From NCBI GenBank assembly GCA_947585745.1, contig CANPXF010000003.1, forward strand, positions 62,001 to 126,000: 64,000 nt of DNA, read 5' to 3'. The position numbers were made by a program, and so were the translations under genes. Positions 28,230 through 38,501 of this stretch are shown piece by piece. This DNA is from an uncultured Clostridia bacterium (GTDB taxonomy: Bacteria; Bacillota; Clostridia; Oscillospirales; Acutalibacteraceae). The notes under the pieces are model-generated. The model was not told the DNA's origin and did no database searches. It saw nothing but the letters and a program-made list of their open reading frames with translations. Each line of letters starts with the position of its first letter. The stretch's first letter is position 1.

Positions 28230-29480
28230 ATGAAAAAAAAGTTTAACAAAATGGCAGGGATACTTATTTGTATTACCTTTGCCGTATTCTTGCTTTTTAT
28301 CAAGGATAATGTTGACGTTATATGGGGCGCGATATGCAACTTTGCAACCATTCTTACTCCGTTTGTATATGCTTTCGGTATAGCGTATATCCTTAACTTT
28401 CCGTTTAGATTTATCCAGAATAAGCTTTTCGGAAAAATTAAATCACAGCATTTTGAAAAAATTAAAAAGCCCTTAGCGCTTTTACTGACATATCTTTTCT
28501 TCTTCGGTTTAATCGGATTTTTCCTCGCAATTCTTATCCCTCAGCTATCGGAAAACATAACGAAGCTTGTTACAAGCGTGCCGTCGTATGTGAAATCCTT
28601 CAGAGAGATAACAACAGGCTTAGTTACCTGGATTAACGAAAGATTCCATTTGAATTTAAGCTTTCTTGATAATATTAACGGAGCGGTTGAAAATTTCATA
28701 CGTTCTCTCTCGGACATCAATAATATCGGAAGAGTGTATACGGCCGCAATGAATACGGCGGGATTTGTTTACAATTGGGTTATGGCTCTTATTCTTTCGG
28801 CATATATGCTCGGTTCAAAGGAATATCTTTGCAAACAGCTCAAAAGGCTCGGCGCCGCTTTTCTTCCGACAAAATGGCTTCCGACAATCTATCAGATTAT
28901 AAATGTTTCCGATGATAAATGCGGTAAATTTTTAGTTGGAAAAATTCTTGATTCCACAATTATAGGTCTTATGGTATTCGTATATATGACGGTCAGAGCG
29001 ATTCCGTACGCGCCTTTAATCAGCGTTATTGTCGCCGTTTGTAATATTATCCCGTTTTTCGGACCGTTCATCGGGGGTATTCCCAGCGCGTTGCTCTTGC
29101 TATTGGTAAATCCGGCGTACTGCATCGAATTCGTTATTATGATATTTGTATTCCAGCAGATAGACGGAAACCTTATTGGACCGAAGATTGTCGGCTCGCA
29201 GGTTGGATTAATCGGATTTTGGTCACTGTTTTCAGTTATGGTCGCAGGAGGATTGTTCGGTATTGCGGGTATGATTTTGGGAACACCGATTTTTGCCGCT
29301 ATTTATACTCTTGTCGGAAGAAAAACAGGTTCAAGAATTGATATGAAGGGTGAAAACGCAACCCGTGTTATTGAAATGAACGTTGTTAAATCATCGGGAT
29401 TAACAAATATGAAGGCAAAAGTTATCAAAAAGCCCGTTAAAAGACCAAAAGACGCTGACGACAATAACAGCGAGAATTGA
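28230..29480 (+). CDS. AI-2E family transporter (PerM-like)
   Basis: 416 aa polytopic; NIIPFFGPFIGGIPSALLLLL, QQIDGNLIGPKIVGSQVGL. Confidence 0.9.
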   Translation: MKKKFNKMAGILICITFAVFLLFIKDNVDVIWGAICNFATILTPFVYAFGIAYILNFPFRFIQNKLFGKIKSQHFEKIKKPLALLLTYLFFFGLIGFFLAILIPQLSENITKLVTSVPSYVKSFREITTGLVTWINERFHLNLSFLDNINGAVENFIRSLSDINNIGRVYTAAMNTAGFVYNWVMALILSAYMLGSKEYLCKQLKRLGAAFLPTKWLPTIYQIINVSDDKCGKFLVGKILDSTIIGLMVFVYMTVRAIPYAPLISVIVAVCNIIPFFGPFIGGIPSALLLLLVNPAYCIEFVIMIFVFQQIDGNLIGPKIVGSQVGLIGFWSLFSVMVAGGLFGIAGMILGTPIFAAIYTLVGRKTGSRIDMKGENATRVIEMNVVKSSGLTNMKAKVIKKPVKRPKDADDNNSEN

Positions 29481-29535
29481 CAAATATAATTTTATATGTT
29501 AACATATTAGCACACTAAAGTACAGAGGTAATTTT

Positions 29536-30702
29536 ATGAAGAAAAATTTAAAAATAACTCCCGAGGGTACAAAGGATTATCTTTTCAAGGAATGTACCGC
29601 GGTTGATTATGTGTGCAAAAAAATTCAAAACGTATTTGATAATCATCAGTTTCACCGTGTAATTACGCCCGCTTTAGAGTATTACGACTTGTTTTCAACC
29701 GATTTAAGCGGAATTTCACCCGAATCAATGTTTAAAACTACCGACAACAACGGAAGACTTATAGCCGTTCGTCCCGATTCCACGCTTCCGATTGCCAGGC
29801 TCGTTTCAACTCGTATGCAGAATGAGGTTCTTCCCGTACGCCTTTACTATAATCAGGCTGTCTACAGGAACAATCCGAGTTTTACGGGCAGAAGTAACGA
29901 AATTATGCAGATGGGTATTGAACTTATCGGTTCAAGGGGAAAAAGAGCTGACCTCGAAGTAATTACAACAGCTATTCAGAGTATGCAGGCAGTATCGGAC
30001 GATTTCAGAATTGAAGTCGGACACTCAATGCTGTTTAATACGCTTTTGGATTCTCTTGATGCCGATGATGAAATAAAAGAGCATATCAGAATTTATATAG
30101 AAAATAAAAATTATTCCGCTCTTAATGATATTCTCGATAAACTCAAGCCGAGCGATACCGTAACGGCAATAAGAACCGTTCCGTCGCTGTTCGGCGGTGA
30201 GGAAGTTTTTGAAAGAGCCGAGAAAATTATAAATAATAAAAAAGCGTTAGACGCGATTGAATATCTTAAAAGCCTTTACAAGGACCTCTCTACTCTCGAT
30301 TTGGGCGATAAAATCATTATAGACCTGGGACTTGTCCAGCACAACGATTACTACAGCGGAATAGTTTTTACAGGCTATGTTTTGGGATACGGCGACGCAA
30401 TTTTGTCAGGGGGACGTTACGATAAAATTTTTGATGAATTTAACTGCTCTATCGGAGCGTCTGGCTTTGCCATAAATATTAATCACCTTGCGGAGCAGGC
30501 CCGCTATTACTCAAAAAGTAATATCCCGGAGGTACTTGTTTTTGCCAAGAACGACTGCGATATTATGAAAGCTATCAAATATACCTCAAAGCTTGTCGAA
30601 CAGGGAACAAAAGCGCAGTTTTCGGATTTATTCGATGAAGATGAGGCGCGGAAATTCGCGGAAAAGCTTGGTATAAAAAAGTTTGAGATAATAGGTGATT
30701 GA
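29536..30702 (+). CDS. hisZ: ATP phosphoribosyltransferase regulatory subunit
   Basis: HisRS-like paralog, TPEGTKDYLFKEC; adjacent to short-form HisG. Confidence 0.93.
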   Translation: MKKNLKITPEGTKDYLFKECTAVDYVCKKIQNVFDNHQFHRVITPALEYYDLFSTDLSGISPESMFKTTDNNGRLIAVRPDSTLPIARLVSTRMQNEVLPVRLYYNQAVYRNNPSFTGRSNEIMQMGIELIGSRGKRADLEVITTAIQSMQAVSDDFRIEVGHSMLFNTLLDSLDADDEIKEHIRIYIENKNYSALNDILDKLKPSDTVTAIRTVPSLFGGEEVFERAEKIINNKKALDAIEYLKSLYKDLSTLDLGDKIIIDLGLVQHNDYYSGIVFTGYVLGYGDAILSGGRYDKIFDEFNCSIGASGFAININHLAEQARYYSKSNIPEVLVFAKNDCDIMKAIKYTSKLVEQGTKAQFSDLFDEDEARKFAEKLGIKKFEIIGD

Positions 30703-30703
30703 T

Positions 30704-31333
30704 ATGAAACCGATTAGAATAGCTCTTACTAAGGGCAGACTTGAAAAATCAACGGTAGAGCTTTTTGAAAAACTCGGATATAACTGTGATGAGATACATA
30801 ATAAAGGTCGTCGTCTTATTCTTTCCGTAGGTGGCGGACAGTTTGAGGTCGTTCTTGCAAAAGCGGCTGACGTTATAACATATGTTGAGCACGGGGTTTG
30901 CGACCTCGGTGTTGTCGGCAAGGACACAATTCTTGAAAACGGAACATCCTTTTACGAGCTTCTTGATTTAGGCTTTGGCAAATGCAAATTTGCGTTAGCT
31001 TGTAAAAAAGGTTATGATTTTTACCACGGATACGGCGCTAAAACCATCGCTACAAAATATCCGAAAGTTACGCGTAATTTCTTTGAGGGGAAAAATATGG
31101 ACGTCCGCGTAATTAAAATCGAGGGTTCCGTAGAGCTTGCTCCCCTTGTAGGACTTGCGGACGGAATTGTAGATATTGTTGAAACAGGCTCAACTCTTAA
31201 AGCCAATGACCTTGAGGTTATAGAATATGTGACGGATATTTCCGCAAGATTAATCGCAAATACCGCGAGTTTAAAGCTTAGAAAGAACGAAATAGAGGAG
31301 CTTGTACGAAAAATGGAGGCAGAGGTAAAATGA
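30704..31333 (+). CDS. hisG: ATP phosphoribosyltransferase catalytic subunit (short form)
   Basis: IRIALTKGRLEKSTVELFEKLGY; VEHGVCDLGVVGKD; DIVETGSTLKAN. Confidence 0.96.
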   Translation: MKPIRIALTKGRLEKSTVELFEKLGYNCDEIHNKGRRLILSVGGGQFEVVLAKAADVITYVEHGVCDLGVVGKDTILENGTSFYELLDLGFGKCKFALACKKGYDFYHGYGAKTIATKYPKVTRNFFEGKNMDVRVIKIEGSVELAPLVGLADGIVDIVETGSTLKANDLEVIEYVTDISARLIANTASLKLRKNEIEELVRKMEAEVK

Positions 31334-32631
31334 TTACTACCGTAGTTGCAAACGGTAAAGATGAATACGCTTTTATAAAAAACCTGAAAGAACGCTCAAA
31401 CAGCGGGGCAAAGGATGTTTCGGGCATTGTCAATGATATTATTATCAATGTAAAAGAAAACGGAGATAAGGCTGTTTACGATTATACCGTTAAATTTGAC
31501 GGAAAAGCCCCCAAAAAAGTTGAAATTTCCGCTGATGAGATTGACAGTATTATCGCGAAATGCGATAAAAATTACATAGAAACCTTAAAAAAAGCGACGA
31601 AAAATATTGAGGATTTTCATAAAAGACAAATTCAGCAATCCTGGCTCACGACAAAAGAAAACGGAGTAATTATGGGTCAACGTGTCAGAGGACTTGCGAG
31701 GGTAGGACTTTATGTACCGGGCGGTACGGCGGCATATCCATCATCGGTTCTTATGAACGCCGTTCCCGCTAAGCTTGCGGGCTGTAAAGAAATTGTAATG
31801 ACAACCCCGCCTTCAAAAGACGGAAAACCCAATCCCGATATAATAGCCGCCGCTAAAATTGCAGGTGTTGACCGAATATTTCTTATGGGCGGGGCGCAGG
31901 CTGTTGCGGCTCTTGCATACGGCACAAAACAGGTTCCGAAGGTGGACAAAATTGTCGGTCCCGGGAATATATTTGTCGCAACGGCTAAAAAGCTTCTTTA
32001 CGGAGTTGTCGATATTGATATGATTGCGGGACCGAGCGAAATTCTCATTTTAGCAGATAAAACCGCTAATCCTAAATTTTTAGCGGCTGACCTTATGAGC
32101 CAGGCTGAACACGACCGACTTGCAAGCTCGATTCTTCTGACCGATTACGCGCCTTTAGCCGATAGGGTGAAAGAGGAGCTTAAAAAACAATGTGAAAAGC
32201 TTGAACGCAGGGATATTATTAAAGAGTCGCTTAAAAATTACGGAGCGGTTATCGTATGTTCGGATATGGAACAGGCGGTTAAATTCGCGAACGATTTAGC
32301 GCCCGAACATCTCGAGGTTTGCTGTGAAAGTCCTATGGAGTATATCGGCAGGCTCGATAACGCGGGTTCGGTATTTTTGGGAAGCTTCAGTCCCGAGCCT
32401 TTAGGCGATTATTTCGCGGGACCCAATCACGTTTTGCCTACAAGCGGTACGGCGCGTTTCTTCAGCCCGCTTTCGGTTGAAAGCTTTCTTAAAAAATCAA
32501 GCTTTATATATTATACCGAACAGGCTCTAAAAAACGACGCCGACGATATAGTCCGCTTTGCTCAGGTTGAGGGCTTAACCGCCCACGCAAATTCAATTAA
32601 AGTCAGATTTGATAATGGCCAGGGTGATTAA
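31330..32631 (+). CDS. hisD: Histidinol dehydrogenase
   Basis: VPGGTAAYPSSVLMNAVPAKLAG, MIAGPSEILI; 4-nt overlap with hisG. Confidence 0.98.
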   Translation: MITTVVANGKDEYAFIKNLKERSNSGAKDVSGIVNDIIINVKENGDKAVYDYTVKFDGKAPKKVEISADEIDSIIAKCDKNYIETLKKATKNIEDFHKRQIQQSWLTTKENGVIMGQRVRGLARVGLYVPGGTAAYPSSVLMNAVPAKLAGCKEIVMTTPPSKDGKPNPDIIAAAKIAGVDRIFLMGGAQAVAALAYGTKQVPKVDKIVGPGNIFVATAKKLLYGVVDIDMIAGPSEILILADKTANPKFLAADLMSQAEHDRLASSILLTDYAPLADRVKEELKKQCEKLERRDIIKESLKNYGAVIVCSDMEQAVKFANDLAPEHLEVCCESPMEYIGRLDNAGSVFLGSFSPEPLGDYFAGPNHVLPTSGTARFFSPLSVESFLKKSSFIYYTEQALKNDADDIVRFAQVEGLTAHANSIKVRFDNGQGD

Positions 32632-32632
32632 T

Positions 32633-33694
32633 TTGTCCTATGAATTAAATGATAAAATAAACAATTTAATACCGTACGAGCCGATAGAGGGAGATTATTC
32701 AATCAGGCTTGACGCTAACGAGTGTACGCTCGGCTACAGCGAGGATTTTATGAAAATCGTTGATAAGGCTGTTCATAGCGTTGAGTTTAACCGTTATCCC
32801 GACCCCGTGTGCTTAAAGCTAAGAAAATCCTTTGCGGATTACTATGAAATTAATTGTAAAAATGTAACGGTCGGCAACGGTTCTGACGAACTTATCTTTC
32901 TCATTGAGTCGGCGTTTTTACAAAAAGGGGATAGGTTGTCGGTTTTATCTCCCGATTTCAGTATGTATGAATTTTACAGCGGTATAACCGAAAATCCTTG
33001 TGTTAAATTTCAAAAAAATCCCGATTTATCTATTGACGTTGACAAGCTTATCAGCCACATAAACGATAATAAAATCAGCGCTTTAATTTTCTCAAATCCC
33101 TGCAATCCGACGGCGCAGGGAATGTTAAAGAAAGACGTAATTAAACTCTTAAATTCGGTTAACGCCCTTGTCGTTTTGGACGAGGCATATATGGATTTTT
33201 GGAATGAGGATAATTCACTTTTAAAGGATGTAGACAAATATTCCAATCTTATAGTTTTAAGAACCGCGTCAAAGGCTTTGGGCAGTGCGTCTTTAAGGCT
33301 TGGATTTGCAGTTTCCTGCGAGAAAATCAGCAGAGCCCTGTCCGCCGTAAAATCGCCTTATAATGTCAACAGTATTTCCCAGGCAATAGGCGCACAGCTT
33401 TATAGAAATAAAGAATTTTTAAAAAATCAGACAAAAACTATTGTTGAAAATACAAAAAGCCTGTATAATGAGCTTGTAAGACTCAGTAAAATGACAGAAA
33501 ACTTTTTTGTTTACCCGACAAAGACAAATTTTGTTCTTGTTAAAACAGATTTTGCGAAAGAAATTTGGGATTTTTTAAAAACGAAATCTGTTGCTGTAAG
33601 ATATATGGGTGAATATATCCGCATAAGTACAGGTACAGAAAAGGAAATAAACGCTGTAATTTCAGCGATAGAGCAGTTTATTTCGGAGAGATAA
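32633..33694 (+). CDS. hisC: Histidinol-phosphate aminotransferase
   Basis: PLP aminotransferase; RLDANECTLGY, NPCNPTAQG, RTASKALG; start uncertain (ATG 32609/32615 or TTG 32633). Confidence 0.94.
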   Translation: MSYELNDKINNLIPYEPIEGDYSIRLDANECTLGYSEDFMKIVDKAVHSVEFNRYPDPVCLKLRKSFADYYEINCKNVTVGNGSDELIFLIESAFLQKGDRLSVLSPDFSMYEFYSGITENPCVKFQKNPDLSIDVDKLISHINDNKISALIFSNPCNPTAQGMLKKDVIKLLNSVNALVVLDEAYMDFWNEDNSLLKDVDKYSNLIVLRTASKALGSASLRLGFAVSCEKISRALSAVKSPYNVNSISQAIGAQLYRNKEFLKNQTKTIVENTKSLYNELVRLSKMTENFFVYPTKTNFVLVKTDFAKEIWDFLKTKSVAVRYMGEYIRISTGTEKEINAVISAIEQFISER

Positions 33695-33695
33695 A

Positions 33696-34274
33696 ATGAG
33701 ATGTTCCAGTTTAAAAAGAAAAACTAAAGAAACAGATATTACTTTGAGCCTTAATCTTGACGGCGGAAATGTAAGTGTTAATACGGGAATCGGTTTTTTT
33801 GACCATATGCTTAATGCTTTTGCTGTTCACGGAGGATTCGGACTTGAAGTTAATGTGTCGGGAGATTTGAATGTCGACGACCACCACACGGTTGAGGATA
33901 CGGGAATTGTACTTGGAAAAGCTTTTAAAGACGCTCTCGGCGAGAAAAGCTCCATTGAGCGTTTCGGAAGTTTTTATGTTCCTATGGATGAGGCGTTGGC
34001 TTTTGTTTCCCTTGATATAAGCGGTCGTCCTTTTTTGGTTTTTGACGCGGATTTTCCCCAGGAAAGGTGCGGAGACTATACCTCCGCATTGACGGTGGAA
34101 TTTATGAGAGCGTTCGCGTATAACGCGGGAATTACTTTGCATATAAAATCAGAATACGGTTATAATTCCCACCATATTATTGAAGCTATTTTTAAAGCGG
34201 TCGCTCATTCGCTTAAAATCGCAGTTAAAGAAAACGATACAGGCGTACCGTTATCAACAAAAGGAGTTCTATAA
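33696..34274 (+). CDS. hisB: Imidazoleglycerol-phosphate dehydratase
   Basis: TGIGFFDHMLNAFAVHGGF, DDHHTVEDTGI. Confidence 0.98.
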   Translation: MRCSSLKRKTKETDITLSLNLDGGNVSVNTGIGFFDHMLNAFAVHGGFGLEVNVSGDLNVDDHHTVEDTGIVLGKAFKDALGEKSSIERFGSFYVPMDEALAFVSLDISGRPFLVFDADFPQERCGDYTSALTVEFMRAFAYNAGITLHIKSEYGYNSHHIIEAIFKAVAHSLKIAVKENDTGVPLSTKGVL

Positions 34275-34996
34275 TGATTGTTTTACCCGCCATTGATATT
34301 AAAGATGGCAATTGTGTAAGATTAGTTAAAGGAGATTATTCAACAGCCTCTAAGGTTGCCGACGACCCGTATGACGTTGCAGAAAGCTTTGTAAAAGCTG
34401 GCGCAGAGTGGATTCATATGGTGGATTTAGACGGCGCAAAGGACGGCAAACGTAAAAACAGCGAGCTTATTGCTGATGTTGCAAAAAGCGCGGATGTAAA
34501 GGTCGAAGTCGGCGGCGGAATAAGAGATATGGAAACTATTGAGTTTTATCTCGAAAACGGCATAGACCGCGTTATATTAGGCTCTGCGGCGGTAAAAGAC
34601 CAGCATTTTGTAATTGACGCCGTAAATAATTTTGATGACAAAATCGTTGTCGGAATTGACGCTAAAAACGGACTTGTTTGCGCCGAGGGCTGGACAGATA
34701 AGTCAGAGCTTAACTATATTAATCTTGCAAGGCAAATGGAACAGATAGGCGTTAAGACAATCGTGTTTACCGATATAGAGCAGGACGGTACTTTAGGCGG
34801 TCCTAATCTCATTCAGCTAAAAAAGCTTTCTGATAACGTAAGCTGTGATATTATCGCAAGCGGTGGAATATCTTCTTTGCAGGATATTATAAAACTTTCA
34901 GAATTAAATCTTTACGGCGCTATTACGGGTAAAGCTGTTTACAGCGGTAATCTTGACCTTGAAAACGCAATTAAAATTGCTTCAAAGGTGAAATAA
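34274..34996 (+). CDS. hisA: ProFAR isomerase
   Basis: [42 protein letters not shown]. Confidence 0.97.
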   Translation: MIVLPAIDIKDGNCVRLVKGDYSTASKVADDPYDVAESFVKAGAEWIHMVDLDGAKDGKRKNSELIADVAKSADVKVEVGGGIRDMETIEFYLENGIDRVILGSAAVKDQHFVIDAVNNFDDKIVVGIDAKNGLVCAEGWTDKSELNYINLARQMEQIGVKTIVFTDIEQDGTLGGPNLIQLKKLSDNVSCDIIASGGISSLQDIIKLSELNLYGAITGKAVYSGNLDLENAIKIASKVK

Positions 34997-34997
34997 T

Positions 34998-35312
34998 ATG
35001 GAATTTGATAAATATTTTTTAAAATCCGATTTAATTCCCGCAATTGTTCAGGAGAAGTCAACGGGCGAGGTTTTAATGCTCGCCTATATGAATAAGGAAT
35101 CATTAAAAAAGACTTTTGAAACAGGCTATACCTGGTTTTGGTCGAGAAGCCGTAAGGAGCTTTGGAATAAAGGGGCTACTTCGGGACATTTTCAAAAGGT
35201 TGTTGAAATTTACTCCGACTGTGACGACGACACTTTACTTGTTATTGTTGAGCAGACGGGAGAGGCCTGCCACACGGGTCATCACTCCTGCTTTTTTAAG
35301 AAAATAAAATGA
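34998..35312 (+). CDS. hisI: Phosphoribosyl-AMP cyclohydrolase
   Basis: [46 protein letters not shown]. Confidence 0.97.
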   Translation: MEFDKYFLKSDLIPAIVQEKSTGEVLMLAYMNKESLKKTFETGYTWFWSRSRKELWNKGATSGHFQKVVEIYSDCDDDTLLVIVEQTGEACHTGHHSCFFKKIK

Positions 35313-35320
35313 GGTAATTT

Positions 35321-35650
35321 ATGGATGATAAGGTATTAAAGGCGCTGTATGAAACGGTGCTCAACAGACGTGATAATAAAAAAGAAGGTTCTTATACCTG
35401 CTATCTTTTTGAAAAAGGCATTGATAAGATATTAAAAAAAGTAGGGGAAGAGTGCAGTGAAACTATAATCGCCGCCAAAAACGGCGATAACAGTGAAACT
35501 GTTTACGAAATTGCCGACCTTATTTATCATCTTATGGTAATGATGGTTGAACAAGGGATTGAGCTTGACGAGGTTTTATCGGAGCTTGACAAACGAAGTG
35601 AAAAGACAGGCAACCTGAAAACATTTCATAAGGTTGATAAAAATACATAA
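35321..35650 (+). CDS. hisE: Phosphoribosyl-ATP pyrophosphohydrolase
   Basis: GSYTCYLFEKGIDKILKKVGEECSETIIAAKN. Confidence 0.96.
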   Translation: MDDKVLKALYETVLNRRDNKKEGSYTCYLFEKGIDKILKKVGEECSETIIAAKNGDNSETVYEIADLIYHLMVMMVEQGIELDEVLSELDKRSEKTGNLKTFHKVDKNT

Positions 35651-35661
35651 TAAAAAATAAA

Positions 35662-35692
35662 GGCTGTATCAAGGCAACGCTTTGATACAGCC
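35662..35692. other. Strong 14-bp hairpin between hisE and mtaB
   Basis: GGCTGTATCAAGGC-AAC-GCTTTGATACAGCC (one G-T pair); no T-tract on + strand, T-rich flank only on - strand. Confidence 0.75.
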
Positions 35693-35714
35693 GTATTAAA
35701 CAGGAAAGAAAATT

Positions 35715-37007
35715 ATGAACTTTAATATAATTACTCTCGGCTGTAAGGTTAATCAATATGAATCACAGCTTATGAGAGAGCTTTTGATAAAAAACGGATT
35801 TACGCCTTCCGAGGATAAGGATAAAGCGGATATAACCGTAATAAATACCTGTACGGTAACTGCGGTAACGGACTCGAAAAACAGAAAAATTATTCATAAA
35901 GTCCGCCGTAATAATCCCGACAAAATTGTCGTTTTAACGGGATGTATGCCGCAGGCTTTTCCTGATAGGAAAGGTGATTTTGAGGATTGTGATATTGTAC
36001 TCGGCAACAAGCGCAGAGCTGATTTAATTTCTAAAATTAACGAATATTTAACCTTTCGTCATCAGATTATAAGCATTGAGCCTCACGACAGTAAAAATGC
36101 GGAATATGAGGAGTTCAGCGTTAAAAATTTTGAGGGACATACAAGAGCGTTCGTTAAAATTGAGGACGGCTGTAACCGTTTCTGCTCCTATTGCATAATT
36201 CCGTATTCACGAGGAAGAGTGCGCAGTAAAAGCCCCGAAATTTTAAAAGAGGAGATAGAAAAGCTCGCTTTAAACGGTTATAAAGAAATTGTACTTGTCG
36301 GTATAAATCTTTCAGCTTACGGTCAGGGAGAAGATTTTGATTTAGCTGACGCGGTTGATATAGTATGTCAATTTGATGAGATAAAACGAGTCCGCTTAGG
36401 TTCTTTTGAACCTGAAATGATGTATGAGAGCCTAATAAAACGCTTTTCTGCGCAGGAAAAATTTTGTCCGCAATTTCATCTTTCCCTCCAAAGCGGTTGC
36501 AACGCTACGCTAAAGCGTATGCGCCGTCAGTATGATACTGATGAATATATGAAAATTGTAGAGGCGTTGCGCTCAAATTTTGATAATCCGTCTGTAACAA
36601 CAGATGTAATGGTGGGCTTTGCGGGAGAAACAGACGAGGAATTTAACGAGAGTTTAAAATTCGTAAAAAAAGTCGGGTTTTCAAAAATTCACGTTTTCCC
36701 GTATTCACAACGCAAAGGAACTTTGGCGGATACTATGGAAAATCAGGTTTCGGTTAGTGTTAAAGACAAACGAAGTAAAATTATGATTGAAACCGCCGAT
36801 AAATTGAGGCTTGATTTTCTGAAAACGCAAATCGGCAGAACAGAGAGCGTACTGGTTGAACGATTCAGAAAAAACGAATATTACGAAGGTTATACAATGA
36901 ATTATACACCCGTTCATATTTACTGCGACAATAATATTACAGGTGAAATTGTCAATGTAAAAATCACAGAATACGGTGATGATTTCTGTATAGGGGAGCT
37001 AATCTAA
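35715..37007 (+). CDS. mtaB: MtaB-like tRNA (N6-threonylcarbamoyladenosine) methylthiotransferase
   Basis: LGCKVNQYESQLM, CNRFCSYCIIPYSRG radical SAM, TRAM-like tail. Confidence 0.92.
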   Translation: MNFNIITLGCKVNQYESQLMRELLIKNGFTPSEDKDKADITVINTCTVTAVTDSKNRKIIHKVRRNNPDKIVVLTGCMPQAFPDRKGDFEDCDIVLGNKRRADLISKINEYLTFRHQIISIEPHDSKNAEYEEFSVKNFEGHTRAFVKIEDGCNRFCSYCIIPYSRGRVRSKSPEILKEEIEKLALNGYKEIVLVGINLSAYGQGEDFDLADAVDIVCQFDEIKRVRLGSFEPEMMYESLIKRFSAQEKFCPQFHLSLQSGCNATLKRMRRQYDTDEYMKIVEALRSNFDNPSVTTDVMVGFAGETDEEFNESLKFVKKVGFSKIHVFPYSQRKGTLADTMENQVSVSVKDKRSKIMIETADKLRLDFLKTQIGRTESVLVERFRKNEYYEGYTMNYTPVHIYCDNNITGEIVNVKITEYGDDFCIGELI

Positions 37008-38201
37008 AATTTCCACAAGGTTGCTTACCTCTTTTGCGGCCTTTTCACTTTCTAAATTTTCAAAGCTGTAGAACATAAATCCTTTAAGTTTCTTTTTTCT
37101 GACAAGCTTTACTTCCTCCTGAAGAATTTTATCGGAATACGACCATGTGCCTCCGTCTAATTCCGTTCCCGTTTTATATCCCGCGATTCCTATATATAGA
37201 GAAACATCTTCGTTATATTCAAGAGATGTCCAGTTTTTGAGCGCCCTTTCAAAGGTTAAGGCAGGATTTTTTAAACTGTAGTAAAGCTGGGGGCATATAT
37301 AATCTATATATCCCGATTTTGAACACCAGCTTTTAACGTCAGCGTACATTTTATAATCATTCTCGATATTTCCCTGTGGTGATATTCCGAAAACTATATC
37401 TTTACCTGTATTATGAATTACCGTGTAACATTCTGCAATCAGTATATTAACATTTGCAATTCTCCAGTCTTTAAGGGAAATCGCCTTATCATATCCGACG
37501 TTTTTACAGTATCTTTTATACTGTTCTTCATCAAAGCTTTTTTTAGACGTAGGGTAAAAATAATCGTCAAACTGTATCCCGTCTACGTCATAATTATTTA
37601 TTATTTCCTTAATTCCGTTTTCAATTAGCTTGCGTACCCCTGAAAGCGCGGGATTGTAATAAATTCCGTCGTCAACCTTTACACCGAGGTTTTTATTGTT
37701 TTTATAGGGATTATTCGCGGAAAGCTTCAAATCACTTGTACTTCTTACTCGGTACGGATTAATCCAGGCGTGGATTTTTAGTCCGAGCTTATGGGAATAC
37801 GCGCACATATATTTAAGCGGGTCATAGCCGGGATTTTTGCCCTGAGCGCCTGATATTATATGTGAATAAGGATAATATGAGGATTCATACAGCGCGTCTG
37901 AAAAGGGTCTTACCTGTACGATTAATGTATTAAATTTCTTATCTTTTGCCTTGTTCGCAATATTTTTAAATTTTCTTTTAAAGCTTTTATAGCTTCTGTC
38001 TGTTCCGTACATATCCAAATCCATATATGTAACCCAGACTCCGCGCATCTCCGTATCTATTTTAAGACTGCTTGTCTTTACGGCTTTTTTGTGGATTGAT
38101 ATTTTTTTGTCAGATGTTTTGGTATTTGTGCTTGAAATCGCGATAACGCCTATAAGAGCTATTATGCTTAAAAATATCGGAATTTTTTTAATTATTTTCA
38201 T
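36999..38201 (-). CDS. Secreted/anchored glycoside hydrolase family 10-like (GHL10/DUF187) protein
   Basis: EMRGVWVTYMDLDMYG, LIVQVRPFSDALYESSYYPYS, DGIQFDDYFYP; N-terminal signal/TM. Confidence 0.85.
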   Translation of the reverse strand: MKIIKKIPIFLSIIALIGVIAISSTNTKTSDKKISIHKKAVKTSSLKIDTEMRGVWVTYMDLDMYGTDRSYKSFKRKFKNIANKAKDKKFNTLIVQVRPFSDALYESSYYPYSHIISGAQGKNPGYDPLKYMCAYSHKLGLKIHAWINPYRVRSTSDLKLSANNPYKNNKNLGVKVDDGIYYNPALSGVRKLIENGIKEIINNYDVDGIQFDDYFYPTSKKSFDEEQYKRYCKNVGYDKAISLKDWRIANVNILIAECYTVIHNTGKDIVFGISPQGNIENDYKMYADVKSWCSKSGYIDYICPQLYYSLKNPALTFERALKNWTSLEYNEDVSLYIGIAGYKTGTELDGGTWSYSDKILQEEVKLVRKKKLKGFMFYSFENLESEKAAKEVSNLVEILD

Positions 38202-38225
38202 ATTACCATCCCTCGGAGTTTATTT

Positions 38226-38501
38226 ATGTTTCCTGAATTTTATGTCATTTATTTTGTTTTAATTAATCTTATTTCGGTTATTATAACTGTTTACGATAAA
38301 TACTGCGCGGTTAATAACAAATGGAGAGTGAAGGAGCTCACTCTGCTTTTGTTTTCCGCGTTGGGCGGAAGTATTTCAATGTATATAACTATGCAGATTA
38401 TACGCCATAAAACAAAAAAGCTGAAATTTATGCTTGGAATACCAATTATAATTGTTTTTCAATTTGTTATTTATCATATGGTGAGTTGTTATGTCGTCTA
38501 A
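38226..38501 (+). CDS. DUF1294 small membrane protein
   Basis: NLISVIITVYDKYCAVNNKWRVKELTLLLFSALGGSISMYITMQIIRHKTKKLKF. Confidence 0.85.
   Translation: MFPEFYVIYFVLINLISVIITVYDKYCAVNNKWRVKELTLLLFSALGGSISMYITMQIIRHKTKKLKFMLGIPIIIVFQFVIYHMVSCYVV

Noticed and set aside
29481-29535. T-box or attenuator leader upstream of the his operon
   Set aside because: The 55-nt gap is too short and lacks T-box or His-rich leader peptide features.
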